A stretch of 64,000 nt of DNA from Tetrastigma voinierianum (GCA_016808115.1 JAEQBH010009449.1:158558-222557), one strand, 5' to 3'. Shown: positions 1 through 10,715, counted from the first letter of the stretch. Notes: generated by a model from the letters alone, not told the origin. Translations and numbers: made by a program.

Positions 1-694
1 GCCCATTTATCCATAAAGTATAATATTATCCAAAAAGATTTTCATTCAACTATGAAATAATCTATAATAACCTTCCAAAAGAGTGCTGCCATAGCCACCA
101 TATCATCTTTATATGATTCAAACTGGATATTCGATCCAAAATTACAAAAAATCACAGTAACAGCTGTAACTGGGCCTTCTTCTTTCACCTTGGCCTCACC
201 GACTCCTTCAACGGAGATCTCAGACTTAACTTCCTTCTCTGAAATGGGATTTCCTAATACACGAAAGTTCCTCTCGTTTCTACCACTTCAAAGGTAAAAT
301 CTGAAAAGGGATGTAAGTAGGGGTGAGCACTTAAGCTCATAGAAAAATCTTCCCAAACTCCAACAAGGCTTAGAAAGATGAAAAACAATGGTTCCATTTT
401 TTTTTTATAACATATCATAGATACCATCTTGTAAGAAACAATACATTAAAATAGATCTCAAGTTTATATGAAAACACTTAAGTAAATGTACAATCAAGCA
501 ACGCGTAAACAAAATTATAAACATTTTCACCAAATACCATTTCCAACCGTTATTATTTTTTGTTTCTCAAACACCCTTACAATAAACTTCATCTATCATA
601 GTAAGTTTTCTCACATCCTTACATGAACCCTTGAGTAATAGGTTGAGCATCCTTATATGGAACCTCTCTATATCAGGTAGTGTTTCTCGCTAAT

Positions 695-1130
695 CCTTAT
701 AAGGAAACCCCTGAGTATGGTTGAGCATCCTTATAAGGAACCTCTCATATATCATAGTAGGTTTTCAAGCATCCTTATAAGGAACCTCAGTAATAGTCAG
801 AGGCATCCTTATAAGGAACCTCTCATATATCATAGTAGGGGCTTTCTCAAGCATCCTTATAAGGAACCTCTTGAGTATGTTGAGCATCCTTATATGAACC
901 TCTCATATATCATATAGGTTTCTTAAGATCCTTATAAGGAACCTCGAGCACAGTCGAGCATCCTTATAGAACCTTCATATATCATAGTGTGGTTTTCAAG
1001 CATCCTTATATGAACCTCTTGAGTAATAGGTTGAGCATCCTTATAAGGAACCTCTCATATATCATAGTAGGGTTTCTCAAGCATCCTTATAAGGAACCTC
1101 TTGAGTAATAGGTTGAGCATCCTTATAAGG
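695..1130. repeat. CArG-box tandem array in the left LTR (9 perfect copies)
   Basis: The 20-mer CATCCTTATAAGGAACCTCT recurs, alternately followed by CATATATCATAGTAGG... and by TGAGTAATAGGTTGAG, giving an ~82-bp dimer. Perfect CCTTATAAGG decamers start at 695, 729, 773, 807, 855, 930, 1039, 1085 and 1121, and several imperfect copies lie between and before them. The decamer is palindromic and matches the CC(A/T)6GG consensus exactly. Binding by MADS-domain proteins is inference. Confidence 0.9.
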
Positions 1131-1140
1131 AACCTCTCAT

Positions 1141-1785
1141 TCATTATATAACAATCCCCCATGTTATGTAAAAATCCCCCATAATATATAATAATCCCCC
1201 ATGTTATATAAAAATCCCCCATACTATATAATAATCTCCTAGGTTATGTAAAAATCCCCCATATTATATATAAAGATCCTTATAAAGAAAACTGGTCTCG
1301 TGAGTCTAATCGGAAGTAATTTATTATTCTTTTGAAACGAAAACATGTCCGAGTGAATCGGACTCGCAAAGGATCACAGGTAGATCCCATCATTATATAA
1401 AAATCTCTGCTGTTACAAAAATCTCCCATACTATATAATAATCCCCATACCAGCTAAAATCCCCCATACTATATAAGAACTCCCATATATACTAATCCCT
1501 ATTAAGAATTCATTCCCGAGTGAGTCGAAATCGAAGAAATTTATTTTTCTTTTTAAACGGAAACATGTCCGAGTGAATCGGAATCTGGCAGTGATCACTA
1601 TAGTAGAATCCCCCATACTATATAAAAATCCCCCATGTTACGTAAAAATCTTCCATACTATATAATAATCCCCCGTACTACATTAAAATCCCCATACTAT
1701 ATAAGAATCCATCACCATATATTTCATCCCCAATATGCTTAACTCCCCACAATATAGTTGAATCCCCACCGGATTCCCAATCACC
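1141..1785. repeat. 20-bp AATCCCCCATACTATATAA higher-order array (left LTR)
   Basis: Units of about 20 bases of the form AATCCCCCATRYTATATAA run in blocks. Two related ~100-base spacers interrupt them (about 1285-1390 and 1500-1605), each with CGAGTGAGTCG, TTTGAAACG(G/A)AAACATGTCC and GTGAATCGGA. The matching region of the other LTR is 8780-9425. Confidence 0.85.
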
Positions 1786-2527
1786 ATACCAGAAAATTTA
1801 TTTTACCAACCAACAATCTCACCACCAATCATTCCATATATCTCTAATTTACCAGACAAACTTCTAAGAATCCACAACCAATCATAAAACCATTCAAGAA
1901 ATAGTTATAAAATACAAGAGATCATACCCATGTTATTTTACTACTCACACAAATCACTAGGAGTTAGAAATCAATCCCCAACTAACCCATTTGAGAATAA
2001 AATTCCTCATTCCCACATACAGAGAGAGAATGGTTTCAGAATAGAAATATGTAGCATTTATAACCCCAAAACGTACATATATACATACCCTAGCCTCAAT
2101 GTAAGTGAATGGGAGAAAACCCCTACCTTTAATCCTTGGTTTGTAAGGGATCTGAGCTTTGATCCCGAATACACCCTTCCTTCTTCCTCTCTACCGGCCC
2201 TAGTGGTTCCAAAGGTGTGGGGTGAGTGAAGTCAAAGAAAAATGAGAGAAATGGAGGAAAGTAGTTTTAAACCTAGCAGCCCCGATTTTTACTGCTCATT
2301 GGGCATTTGTTTTCTTCAAAATTACAAGCTGCCACTACACTCTCAAATTTCGTCTATAGACCACTCTAAGGTTTTTCATCGCTCCTGATTCATTTTTAAT
2401 GTTATTTTAACCTAGAAACCTTTTATTTCTATGATTTATAACCATTTTTATATTTATTCATTCTTATACTTTTATTTAATAGGTAAACCGATTGAATGAT
2501 TATCGATATTTAGGCATGTGGGGTTTA

Positions 2528-2549
2528 CTAATCCACTTCTTAAAGAAAG
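2528..2549 (-). other. Polypurine tract next to the 3' LTR
   Basis: On the minus strand the sequence reads CTTTCTTTAAGAAGTGGATT directly before the LTR start TAGTAAACCCC. It follows the end of the polyprotein (the GRNFL-like residues after the chromodomain). A purine-rich AAGAAGTGG run at this position is where plus-strand priming is expected in a Ty3/gypsy element. Confidence 0.6.
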
Positions 2550-2574
2550 TTTCGCCCTCGAAACTTTCTAGTAG

Positions 2575-3730
2575 TGAATAAATGCGTAATTTCTCGTATT
2601 TCTAGCTCGTTCCCATGTAGCTTCTTCAACTCCATGGTGTTGCCACAAAACTTTCACTACCGGATGATTTTGCTGCGGCACCTTCTTTATCAAGAATCCT
2701 CACCTGTTCTCATATGTTACCCCATCTGACTTCTATATCTTCCAAGTTTACGACCTGTCGCATCCGATAGACACTTCCTCAATATTGATACGTGAATACG
2801 CCATGCACCTCACAACTGCTGCACTCAGAATCGTATACGCCGCTTGCCTACCACTTTGATCACTTCAAATGGTCCAATATATCTTGGTGCTAACTTACCT
2901 TTCTTACCAAATCTAAACACTCCATTTTTGGGAGACACCTTGAGGAATACATAATCCCCCTCTTGAAATTCCAAGGGTCTTCGTCGTCGATCCGCATAAC
3001 TCTTCTATCTACTTTGCGCCATGCGTAGTCTCTCCCGGATGAGTTGAATCTTCTCTGTAGTTTCCCGAAAAATCTCTGGCCCAAATAGGCTACTCACCGC
3101 TTCAACCAACATGCCTGATCTACATGGCCTTCCATACAATGCCTCATAAGGTGCCATCCCAATACTTGCCTGATAGCTGTTGTTATACGCAAATTCTACC
3201 AACGGCAAATGGTTACTCAAGTTTCCCTTGAAGTCCAACATGCAAGCACATAACATGTCTTCCACAACCTGTATCACCCTTTCGGATTGGCCATCCGTTT
3301 AGGGATGAAAAGTCAGGCCGAAATGTAACTTCAGACCCATCGCTTGTCAGGACGGCTGCACCGTGCCACAAACCAAGAATCAATGATCCGACATGATAGA
3401 GAGTGGAACCCCATGCAATCAACAACCTCACTGATATAGAGCCGCCTGAGTCCCACAGTCCGTGGTCTCATACCCAGGAAATGAGCAGACTCCCAGTATT
3501 CATCATCAACAATAACCCATACTAAGACATGCCCTCGTGAGGTCCTGTGAGCACCATACTAAGTCCCATGGGGTGATGTGATCCCACTTCCACTCTGGGA
3601 TAGGCAAGGACTGTAGTATTCCTCCGTGCCTTTGGTGCTCAATTTTTACTTGTTGACACACCGCACATTTTGAAATGTATCTAGCGACATCCCTTTTCAT
3701 TCCTTCCACCAATACTGCTTCATGTCCCTA
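2575..3730 (-). pseudogene. Integrase and chromodomain of the Tekay-like polyprotein
   Basis: Broken minus-strand reading frames give the C-terminal third of a Ty3/gypsy polyprotein. An integrase zinc-finger segment with CAVCQQVKIEHQRHGG lies at 3506-3712. The core-domain signature TDGQSERVIQ lies at 3269-3300, followed by VEFAYNNSYQASIGMAPYEA, and then by the GDYVFLKVSPKNGV and GKLAPRYIGPFEVIK segments up to about 2860. The end, near 2580-2660, reads VKVLWQHHGVEEATWERA, the typical C-terminal chromodomain of Tekay/Del-type chromoviruses. Chromodomain integrases steer insertion to particular chromatin. Several frameshifts and stops separate these pieces, so no continuous protein is readable as given. 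Confidence 0.85.
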
Positions 3731-4039
3731 TACATTTTGTTATTCCTCGTATGGAGTTGAGAACTTGAACGATGGTATCTATCTAATACTTCTTCCCGGG
3801 ATCCGATCATGGCTCGCACACATAACCTTCCCCAAAACCGTAACTCATCATTAATTATCGCCCACCCCACCTATCTCACTCTCTCCAACCTACTCGTATA
3901 GCTCCAACTCATCACTCTTCACGCAACGCCATGATCCTTCATGAAGAACGTCGAGCTACAGATTGAATATGCATGTCGAGATTCACTTTCCCGATCCATA
4001 GATCAAAATCTCTAAGGGCATCCTTCAACTTCCATTTAC

Positions 4040-4520
4040 TTATGGAAACATTGAAGTTCAATTCCTAAGACTTTCGCTAAGTGCATCCGCCACTACATTT
4101 GCCTTTCCGATGATAGCTTCAGTGAAAAGTCATGGCTCTGTGCAATTAACCACCTCCTTTGTCAAGATTCAAGTATTTTGTGTGAAGATATACTTGAGGC
4201 CTTTAGTATCCAATACACTTGGAATTTCTCCCCATATAAGTAGCACCTCCACAACTTAAGAGCAAAAACCACGGCTGCTGGGGTTCCAAGTCACGAGGGG
4301 CAGCCTCCGCCTCATGAGTCTCAGTCGCTCTGTTTCAAGCAAACTACCTCCCCCTTTGCATTAAGACACATCCCAAGCCTCGTAGAGAAGCATCAGTGTA
4401 CACCTCGTATTCTTCCCCACTATTTGGAATAATAAGGACAGGGGTCATTGTCAATTTCTCCTTCAAAGTGTGAAAAACAAGTTCACACTCTGGAGTCCAC
4501 AAGAATTTCTTCAATGCAAG
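4040..4520 (-). pseudogene. RNase H region of the Tekay-like polyprotein
   Basis: On the minus strand 4520-4360 reads LWTPECELVFHTLKEKLTMT and then VYTDASLRGLGCV. This is the reverse transcriptase/RNase H connection followed by the first RNase H aspartate motif (YTDAS). Further on, AVVFALKLWRCYLYGEKFQV is recognisable near 4200-4270, and VVADALS-like residues near 4040-4100. The domain would remove the RNA strand during reverse transcription. Frames change several times across the segment. Confidence 0.75.
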
Positions 4521-4649
4521 TCATCGCATTGCAAGCTTGAGAATCCCTCCACAACCTCCCGATAGTAGCCCGTTAAGCCTGTAGCTACGCACTGGCCACA
4601 TTCTTGGTGGTTCCACTCATCACGCTCAATCTGGCGGGGTCAGCCACAC

Positions 4650-5190
4650 CATGTTCGACACCACGCTGCAATCACTCATCCAAACTCGCATTTTCTCATC
4701 TTCGCATATAACTTATGCTCCCTCAAAGTCTGGAGCATAATTATGAGATGGCGTTCATGTTCCTCGGGGGTCCGTGAATAGATTAGTATGTCATCGATGA
4801 ACACAATGACAAATTGATCCAGATACTACGAAATAATTCTGTGCATCAAATCCATGAGTCAAGGGAGCATTAGTCAATCCAAACGGCAATACCAAGGTAC
4901 TGAATGACCATACCAAGGGTACAAAAAGCGCCTCTTAGGAATGTGTCCTCGATTCGTAATCGATTCAGACCAGATGCAGATCAATCTCGTGTAATACTCT
5001 AACCCCTCAACTGATCGAATAGGTCATCTATCCGGGGTAAAGGGTATTTATCTTTCACTGTCACCCGATTCAAGCGTCTGTAGTCCGTGCATAACCTAAG
5101 TGTTTCATCATGCTTCTTTACGAAGAGGACTGGGGCTCCCCAAGGTGAGGTACTTAGACGGATAAACCCAATATTCAACAATTGGTCCAA
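4650..5190 (-). pseudogene. Reverse transcriptase of the Tekay-like polyprotein
   Basis: The minus-strand frame 5190-4999 encodes LLNIGFIRLSTSPWGAPVLF, then CTDYRRLNRVTVKDKYPLPR and IDDLFDQL, the fingers and palm of a Ty3/gypsy reverse transcriptase. After a frame break the catalytic loop VFIDDILIYS is readable, its FIDD at 4790-4801, followed by TPEEHERHL and LREHKLYAKMRKCEFW. The active-site aspartates are therefore present although the frame is interrupted between these blocks. Protease-like sequence lies just upstream on the minus strand and RNase H just downstream, the standard gypsy order. Confidence 0.85.
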
Positions 5191-5429
5191 TTGCTTCCTT
5201 AAATTTTAGCCCAAAGGTGCCATACGAGAAGGGGCAATGGATATAGGTTCGATTCTGATAGAGATCAATCTTGAATTCAATCTCTGTGGTAACCCCGTAG
5301 TTCATCCGGGAAAACATCCGAAATCCGATACTACTAACACCGCCTCTGTGGTCTTTATCCTTCTCTTCCAATCAAGCCAGCCAAGAAACCTGGCTGCCCG
5401 CCTTAGCTTTCAGAATTTACTACTCATGG

Positions 5430-5830
5430 TAGGGAAATGGATGGGAAGAACTTTGGCCACATTAAACTCCAAACTACCTCCGGTAACTCGGAGTGTAATC
5501 ACTACGAAAAACAATCCATCACGCCCTAAAGTGAGAGCAAGTCCATCCCAATATAACATCATACCCCTTCAACCCAGAGCAATCGTCCACAATTACCGCG
5601 TGCTCACCAATACGAAGCACACAACCCTTGCAAACCTGGATGATACCCAATTGTTCTCCCGTGGGCAAGTCAACATTTAATGCCCGCTCCAAATTTCTTC
5701 AAAGTTCAACCCAAATCAATAGCATATGTGGTGCGATAAATGAATGAGTCGCACTGTGATCAAATAGAATTCTGGCCCATGAATTCATAAAGAAGAATGA
5801 TACCTTCCACAATCGCATCGGGAGGAGATC
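5430..5830 (-). pseudogene. Aspartic protease region of the Tekay-like polyprotein
   Basis: On the minus strand, just before the reverse transcriptase, a degraded FDHSATHSFI can be read, matching the gypsy retropepsin motif FDSGATHSFI with a frame slip. It is followed at a distance by a YIGMDLLSL-like segment that corresponds to the usual LGMDWL motif. The position between gag and reverse transcriptase fits. Translation is patchy, so the limits are approximate. Confidence 0.55.
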
Positions 5831-5989
5831 TTCCTCGTCGAGTCAAAGCAAACACTCTCCCTCGATGCGACGCCCAGGCCTCTGGCCCCCAATGTCCTCC
5901 CTCGTCAGTAGTGGCCTGTGGGTGGGGTGGCTCAAATGCCCAGACCGATCCCGCGCTTATCCGAGCATTCCTCCGAGGTGGATAAATTG

Positions 5990-7000
5990 ATAATGCATTC
6001 GGCGACCCGCACCTCCATTACGCAGCAAAGATAGGAATCACTCGCCCGCTTCCCACGGTACACCTCCTCCGCCCTCCGGTTAACCAAGCCAGTCCCACCG
6101 GTCTCGGTCTAGGGCTAATTTTGATAAGGTGCTGCCCTCTTAACTCCACTACCCGCACCACGCCCAGACGACTCCCGCCCGCCGCTGTCGCTGGCTATCC
6201 TCTATATACCTCTCCACGAGTGCAGCTCGATCCACCATATCCCCATAGTCTCGTATCTTAAGAGCTACTAACTTCTGATGACCCTACTCAAGCCCTGCTC
6301 AGCGCTTAGCCCATTCGGGCCTCTCGCATAAACTCCATGGCATAACGGATACCAAGAAACCCTCTCACACCAACCACAACAGCACTGTCAAGCAGAGCAA
6401 GAGTCACCATCCTGCCCCCGACCTGACTTAGAAATACTTGTCTCTGAAGATCTGACAACTCCCCAAGTAAGTGCAATCGATGTCCTCCTTTATCGATTCC
6501 CACCAGCGACTGGCCTCTCCATCAAATAAATACGCTAGTTAAGCCTACTTTAAAGTCTCTCGCTACTCCTGCAGCCATCAAAGACTTTTATCATCCTACG
6601 ACTTAATCTATCCGCATCTAGGGGGTTTGAGCTTCCTTGGAAAGTGGGTGGGCTTACTTAAAAATTCTTCGAAGAATAACCATTCTCCAATTCTCTCTCC
6701 ATTTCCTAAGACTGGGCTAGCGAGTGAGCCCCCGCCAGGTGGTCATACGCGGTTTCTATTCGATGTCGCACTAGGAAGTGAGTCTCCTCTCAAACATTGA
6801 TAAATGCCATAATTCATAGCATCCGAGGTGGCGGTGGATTTGCTCGACTTCCACACCACACCACGTCCACGCCCACGCCCGCGTCCTCGTCCAATCGTCC
6901 ATTCCCGCATTACACCAATTCACAATTTTAGTTCCTCGATGTAAAAAGACATCATAATTAAAATCGACCATCTTACCCACCCTAAGCCTCTCTCCATATA
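5990..7000 (-). pseudogene. Gag region of the Tekay-like element
   Basis: This segment lies between the primer binding site and the protease. It should encode the Gag capsid and zinc knuckle, but I could read only scattered fragments, for example RYAMEFMREARMG near 6310 and LLGELSDLQRQVFLSQ near 6430 on the minus strand. The assignment rests mainly on position inside a clearly bounded element. It is relatively GC-rich and full of frame breaks. Confidence 0.5.
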
Positions 7001-7042
7001 AAATTTGATAACCTACAGCTCCCATGTAAGACCTAAAGCCTA

Positions 7043-7055
7043 GGCTCTGATTCCA
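7043..7055 (-). other. Primer binding site, initiator-tRNA-Met type
   Basis: The minus strand reads TGGAATCAGAGCC, which differs by one base from the TGGTATCAGAGCC complement of the plant initiator tRNA-Met 3' end. It lies four bases inside the LTR edge that begins TGTAACGCCCC on the plus strand at 7060. This fixes the element's direction (minus) and its 5' LTR. Confidence 0.82.
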
Positions 7056-7971
7056 ACTTTGTAACGCCCCAAATACCCCCTGGGACGTCATTACATACTA
7101 ACAACCATTCACACCATGAGAGCACTAATAAAATCCATAATTGACCGAGGGTCCTTAATTTAACCATATTCGGGCAGAGTCTCCTTTGTTCGGGGAGCTC
7201 TACCCAAAACACAACCTGTGCAATTATAATACATTACCCACATTGGGCCCATTTATCCATAAAATATTTACAAGATATCCTAAAAGTTTTCATTCACCGC
7301 ATGAAACACCCACAATAACCTTCAAAGAGTACTGCTTCATAGCTACTCATATCATTTCAGACATCTTCAAAACTCGGATATTCGATCCAAAATTACAAAA
7401 ATCATGTAAATCAGCCAAAATCTAGCCTTCTTCTTCTTCTACCCAGCCCTCAAATAAATTCCTTCACCTGAGGGACTCCTGTGATCTAACTTTCCTTCTC
7501 GAGTTGTGGCCTCCCAATGCACGGGTTCCTCTGCTTCTACAACCTCCTCAAAGTTAAAATCTGAAAAGGGATGTAAGTGGGGTGAGCACGAAGCTCTATA
7601 GAAAAATCCTCCCAAACTCCAACAAGGTTTAGAAAAGTATGAAAAACAGTCGGTCTCATTTTTTTATAACATATCATAGATGTACCATTTTGTAGAAAAC
7701 AATGACATTGCAAATAGATCTCAAGTTTATATGAAAACACCTAAGTAAATGTACACTCAACGCTGCAAACAAAATTATAAACATTTTCACCAAATACCAT
7801 TTCCAATCGTAATTATTTATTGCTTTCAAACATCCTTACAATAAACTTCTCATTCATCATAGTAGTGTTTCTCACATCCTTCATATACGGTAGCAGTAGA
7901 AAAACCTCCTCTCTCTCTGAGTATAGGTTGAGCATCCTTATATGAACCTCTCATATCATAGTATTTCACAT

Positions 7972-8770
7972 CCTTATAAGGAACCTCTTGAATAGGTCAG
8001 AGCATCCTTATAAGGAACCTCTCATATATCATAGTAGGGTTTCTCAAGCATCCTTATAAGGAACCTCTTGAGTATAGGTTGAGCATCCTTATAAGGAACC
8101 TCTTGAGTATAGGTTGAGCATCCTTATAAGGAACCTCTCATATATCATAGTAGGGTTTCTCAAGCATCCTTATAAGGAACCTCTTGAGTAATAGGTTGAG
8201 CATCCTTATAAGGAACCTCTCATATATCATAGTAGGTCTCTCAAGCATCCTTATAAGGAACCTCTTGAGTATAGGTTGAGCATCCTTATAAGGAACCTCT
8301 CATATATCATAGTAGGTTTTCAAGCATCCTTATAAGGAACCTCTTGAGTTATAGGTTGAGCGTCCTTATAAGGAACCTCTCATATATCATAATAGGGTTT
8401 CTCCAGCATCCTTATAAGGAACCTCTTGAGTATAGGTTGAGCATCCTTATAAGGAACCTCTCATATATCATAGTAGGTTTTCACATCCTTATAAGGAACC
8501 TCTTGAGTAATAGTCGAGCATCCTTATAAGGAACCCTCATATATCATAGTGTGGTTTCTCAAGATCCTTATAAGGAACCTCTGAGTAATAGGTTGAGCAT
8601 CCTTATACGGAACCTCTCATATATCATAGTATGGAGCTAAGCATCCTTTATAAGGAACCTCTTGAGTAATAGTCGAGCATCCTTATAAGGAACCTCTCAT
8701 ATATCATAAAGAGGTTTTCAAGCATCCTTATATAGGAACCTCGAGTAATAGGCTGAGCATCCTTATAAGG
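7972..8770. repeat. CArG-box tandem array in the right LTR (18 perfect copies)
   Basis: Same ~82-bp dimeric repeat as in the left LTR, but longer. Perfect CCTTATAAGG decamers start at 7972, 8006, 8052, 8087, 8122, 8168, 8204, 8249, 8284, 8328, 8364, 8410, 8445, 8487, 8522, 8566, 8681 and 8761. Near-perfect copies lie around 8601, 8645 and 8727. The spacing alternates at about 35-36 and 44-46 bases, roughly 3.5 and 4.4 helical turns. This density of CC(A/T)6GG sites is seen directly; any regulatory effect is inference. Confidence 0.92.
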
Positions 8771-8779
8771 AACTCTCAT

Positions 8780-9425
8780 TCATTATATAACAATCCCCAT
8801 GTTATGTATAAATCCCCCATAATATATAATAATCCCCATGTTATATAAAAATCCCCCATACTATATAATAATCTCCTAGGTTATGTAAAAATCCCCCATA
8901 TTATATAAAGATCCCTATAAAGAAAATCATTCCCGAGTGAGTCGGAATCGAAGTAATTTATTATTCTTTTGAAACGAAAACATGTCCGAGTGAATTGGAC
9001 TCTGGGAGTTATCACTATAGTAGAATCCCCCATATTATATAAAAATCCCCCATGTTACGAAAAATCTCCCATATTATATAATAATCCCCCCATACTATAT
9101 TAAAATCCCCCATACTATATAAGAATCCCCCATGTTATATACGAATCCCTATTAGGAAATCATTCCCGAGTGAGTCGAAATCGAAGAAATTTATTTTTCT
9201 TTTGAAACGAAAACATGTCCGAGTGAATCGGACTCTGGCAGTGATCACTATAGTAGAATCCCCCATATTATATAAAAATCCCCAATGTAACGAAAAATCT
9301 CCCATACTTTATAATAATCCCCCCGTACTATATTAAAATCCCCCATACTATATAAGAATCCATCACCATATATTTCGATCCCCACAATATGCTTAACTCC
9401 CCCACAATATAGTTGAATCCCCCAC
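8780..9425. repeat. 20-bp higher-order array with spacers (right LTR)
   Basis: Three blocks of 7 to 9 units of ~20 bases (AATCCCCCATACTATATAA and close variants) lie at about 8785-8926, 9018-9150 and 9254-9425. They are separated by two copies of a ~100-base spacer that includes CCCGAGTGAGTCGGAATCG and GTCCGAGTGAATCGGA and ends in ATCACTATAGTAGAATC. Many units carry the TATA-like core TATATAA. The whole is a higher-order repeat of about 235 bases. Confidence 0.88.
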
Positions 9426-10193
9426 TGGATTCCTCAATCACCATACCAGAAAATTTATTTTACCAACCAACAATCTCACCACCAATCATTCCATATATCT
9501 CCAATTTACCAGACAAACTTCTAAGAATCCACAACCAATCATAAAACCATTCAAGAAATAGTTATAAAAATACAGAGATTATACCTATCAAGATTTTACT
9601 ACTCACACAAATCACTAGGAGTTAGAAATCAATCCCCAACTAACCCATTTGAGAATAAAATTCCTCATTCCCACATACAGAGAGAGAATGGTTTCAAAAT
9701 AGAAATATGTAGCATTTATAACCCCAAAACGTACATATATACATACCCTAGCCTCAATGTAAGTGAATGGGAAAAACCCCTACCTTTAATCCTTGGTTTG
9801 TATGGGGATCTTGAGCTTTGATCCCGAATACACCCTTCCTTCTTCCTCTCTAATGCCTTAGGTTCCAAAGGGTGTGGGGTGAGAGGAAGTCAAAGAAAAT
9901 GAGAGAAATGGATGAAAGGGTTTTAAACCTTAGCAGCCCCGATTTTTACTGCTCATTGGGCATTTTGCCTTTTCTTCAAAATTACGCTTAAGCACTACAC
10001 TCTCAAATTCTCGTCTATAGACCACTCTAAGGTTTTTCGATCGTTTTCGGATTCATTTTTAATGCTATTTAACCTAAAAACCTTTATTTCTATGATTTAT
10101 GTAACCATTTTTATATTTATCATTCTTATACTTTGATTTAATAGGTAAAACTGATTGAATGATTATTGATATTTAGGCATGTGGGGGTTTACA

Positions 10194-10411
10194 TCACTAC
10201 TGAGCATTGCTCACCCTGTTGAGGGAAAATTATTTCAGGTACAGTGAGTGTTCAAGGAGACGGCGCTCACTAGAGACCGTTTTTGAGAAGAAAGCCGACA
10301 TGTGGCTTTGATATATATTTTGTAAAACATGTATTAGAATTCTTAATTTTGATATATGTTTTGATTAAGAGTAATGTAACAACTCTTGAAACTATTGTAA
10401 TATAGTTGGTG
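10194..10411 (+). mobile_element. LTR fragment flanking the two larger elements
   Basis: This short piece lies between the outer edge of the Tekay-like LTR (10193) and the Athila LTR (10412). It begins CACTACTGAGCATTGCTCAC, a sequence of the kind found in the downstream half of Tekay-type LTRs. Its right end probably continues at 21759, where the Athila insertion ends. It is most likely the 3' part of an older plus-strand LTR. Confidence 0.5.
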
Positions 10412-10587
10412 TGATGAGTGCCTAAAACACTCAGATTATACCCGCGTCGGTCTTACGTTTTCGCGTTTATTTAATATTTAAATACGTAGTTTTTGTATCG
10501 GATACCGATTTGGTGATTGGTGTATGCAGTGCAATTGGTGCGCGCGCCTTAAACAATTTGGGAGCAGCAGGAGGCGCAGATATGATG

Positions 10588-10715
10588 GCTGGAACGCCGC
10601 GATGTCCCAACGCCGCGACGCTGGTCAACATATAAAGAAGTCAACAAGCGCACGCTGCTGACGCTCCAACATCGCTGACATCCCAACGCCGCAACGCCGC
10701 CGCTGAAGAGCTCCT
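10588..10715. repeat. AACGCCGCGACGCT repeat cluster in the Athila 5' LTR
   Basis: Several copies and variants of AACGCCGCGACGCT (AACGCCGCGATG, AACGCCGCAACGCCG, CACGCTGCTGACGCT) cluster around the probable promoter. Equivalent clusters occur in the other LTR and inside the element at 17332-17570. Confidence 0.8.
10629..10638 (+). promoter_or_regulatory. Probable TATA box of the Athila 5' LTR
   Basis: CATATAAAGAAGTCA is preserved in both LTRs (TATAAA at 10631-10636 here and 20784-20789 in the other), about 220 bases from the LTR start. Surrounding bases vary more. Conservation and position suggest the core promoter of the element, but no transcript data are available. Confidence 0.5.

Larger units (their letters stand above)
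1..2530 (-). mobile_element. 3' LTR of Tekay-like Ty3/gypsy element (truncated by window edge)
   Basis: This stretch repeats, in the same order, the sequence from about 7247 to 10193, so it is the second LTR of the element whose internal region lies at 2531-7059. The element reads on the minus strand, so this is its 3' LTR, and the outer ~190 bases lie left of the window. Its inner edge reads GGGGTTTACTA at 2520-2530, against GGGGTTTACA at the matching edge of the other LTR. Inside are a CArG-box tandem array (about 600-1140), a 20-bp periodic array (1141-1785) and an AT-rich segment. Differences from the partner LTR are mostly small indels. Confidence 0.88.
7060..10193 (-). mobile_element. 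5' LTR of Tekay-like Ty3/gypsy element (~3.1 kb)
   Basis: On the plus strand the LTR starts TGTAACGCCCC (7060) and ends GGGGTTTACA (10193), so it has TG...CA termini on both strands. It adjoins the primer binding site on the inside. Its sequence from about 7247 matches 1-2530 base for base apart from many small indels. LTRs of this length with a TGTAAACCCC start are usual for Tekay/Del-type elements. It contains the longest form of the CArG-box array (7972-8770), the 20-bp higher-order array (8780-9425) and a CT-rich/AT-rich inner part (7240-7860). Confidence 0.9.

Noticed and set aside
717..917. 66-codon open frame with repeated HPYKEPL
   Set aside because: It is only a translation of the CArG tandem array. 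A similar frame occurs at 8344-8529. No start context or family supports a gene.
5237..5680. 147-codon plus-strand open frame
   Set aside because: It is antisense to the minus-strand protease and reverse transcriptase of the Tekay-like element, so it is a shadow frame.
7972..8770. CRISPR-like array (20-base repeats with regular spacing)
   Set aside because: The spacers are themselves two alternating repeated sequences, the setting is plant LTR retrotransposon DNA, and the array is duplicated in the partner LTR. It is a tandem satellite-like repeat.
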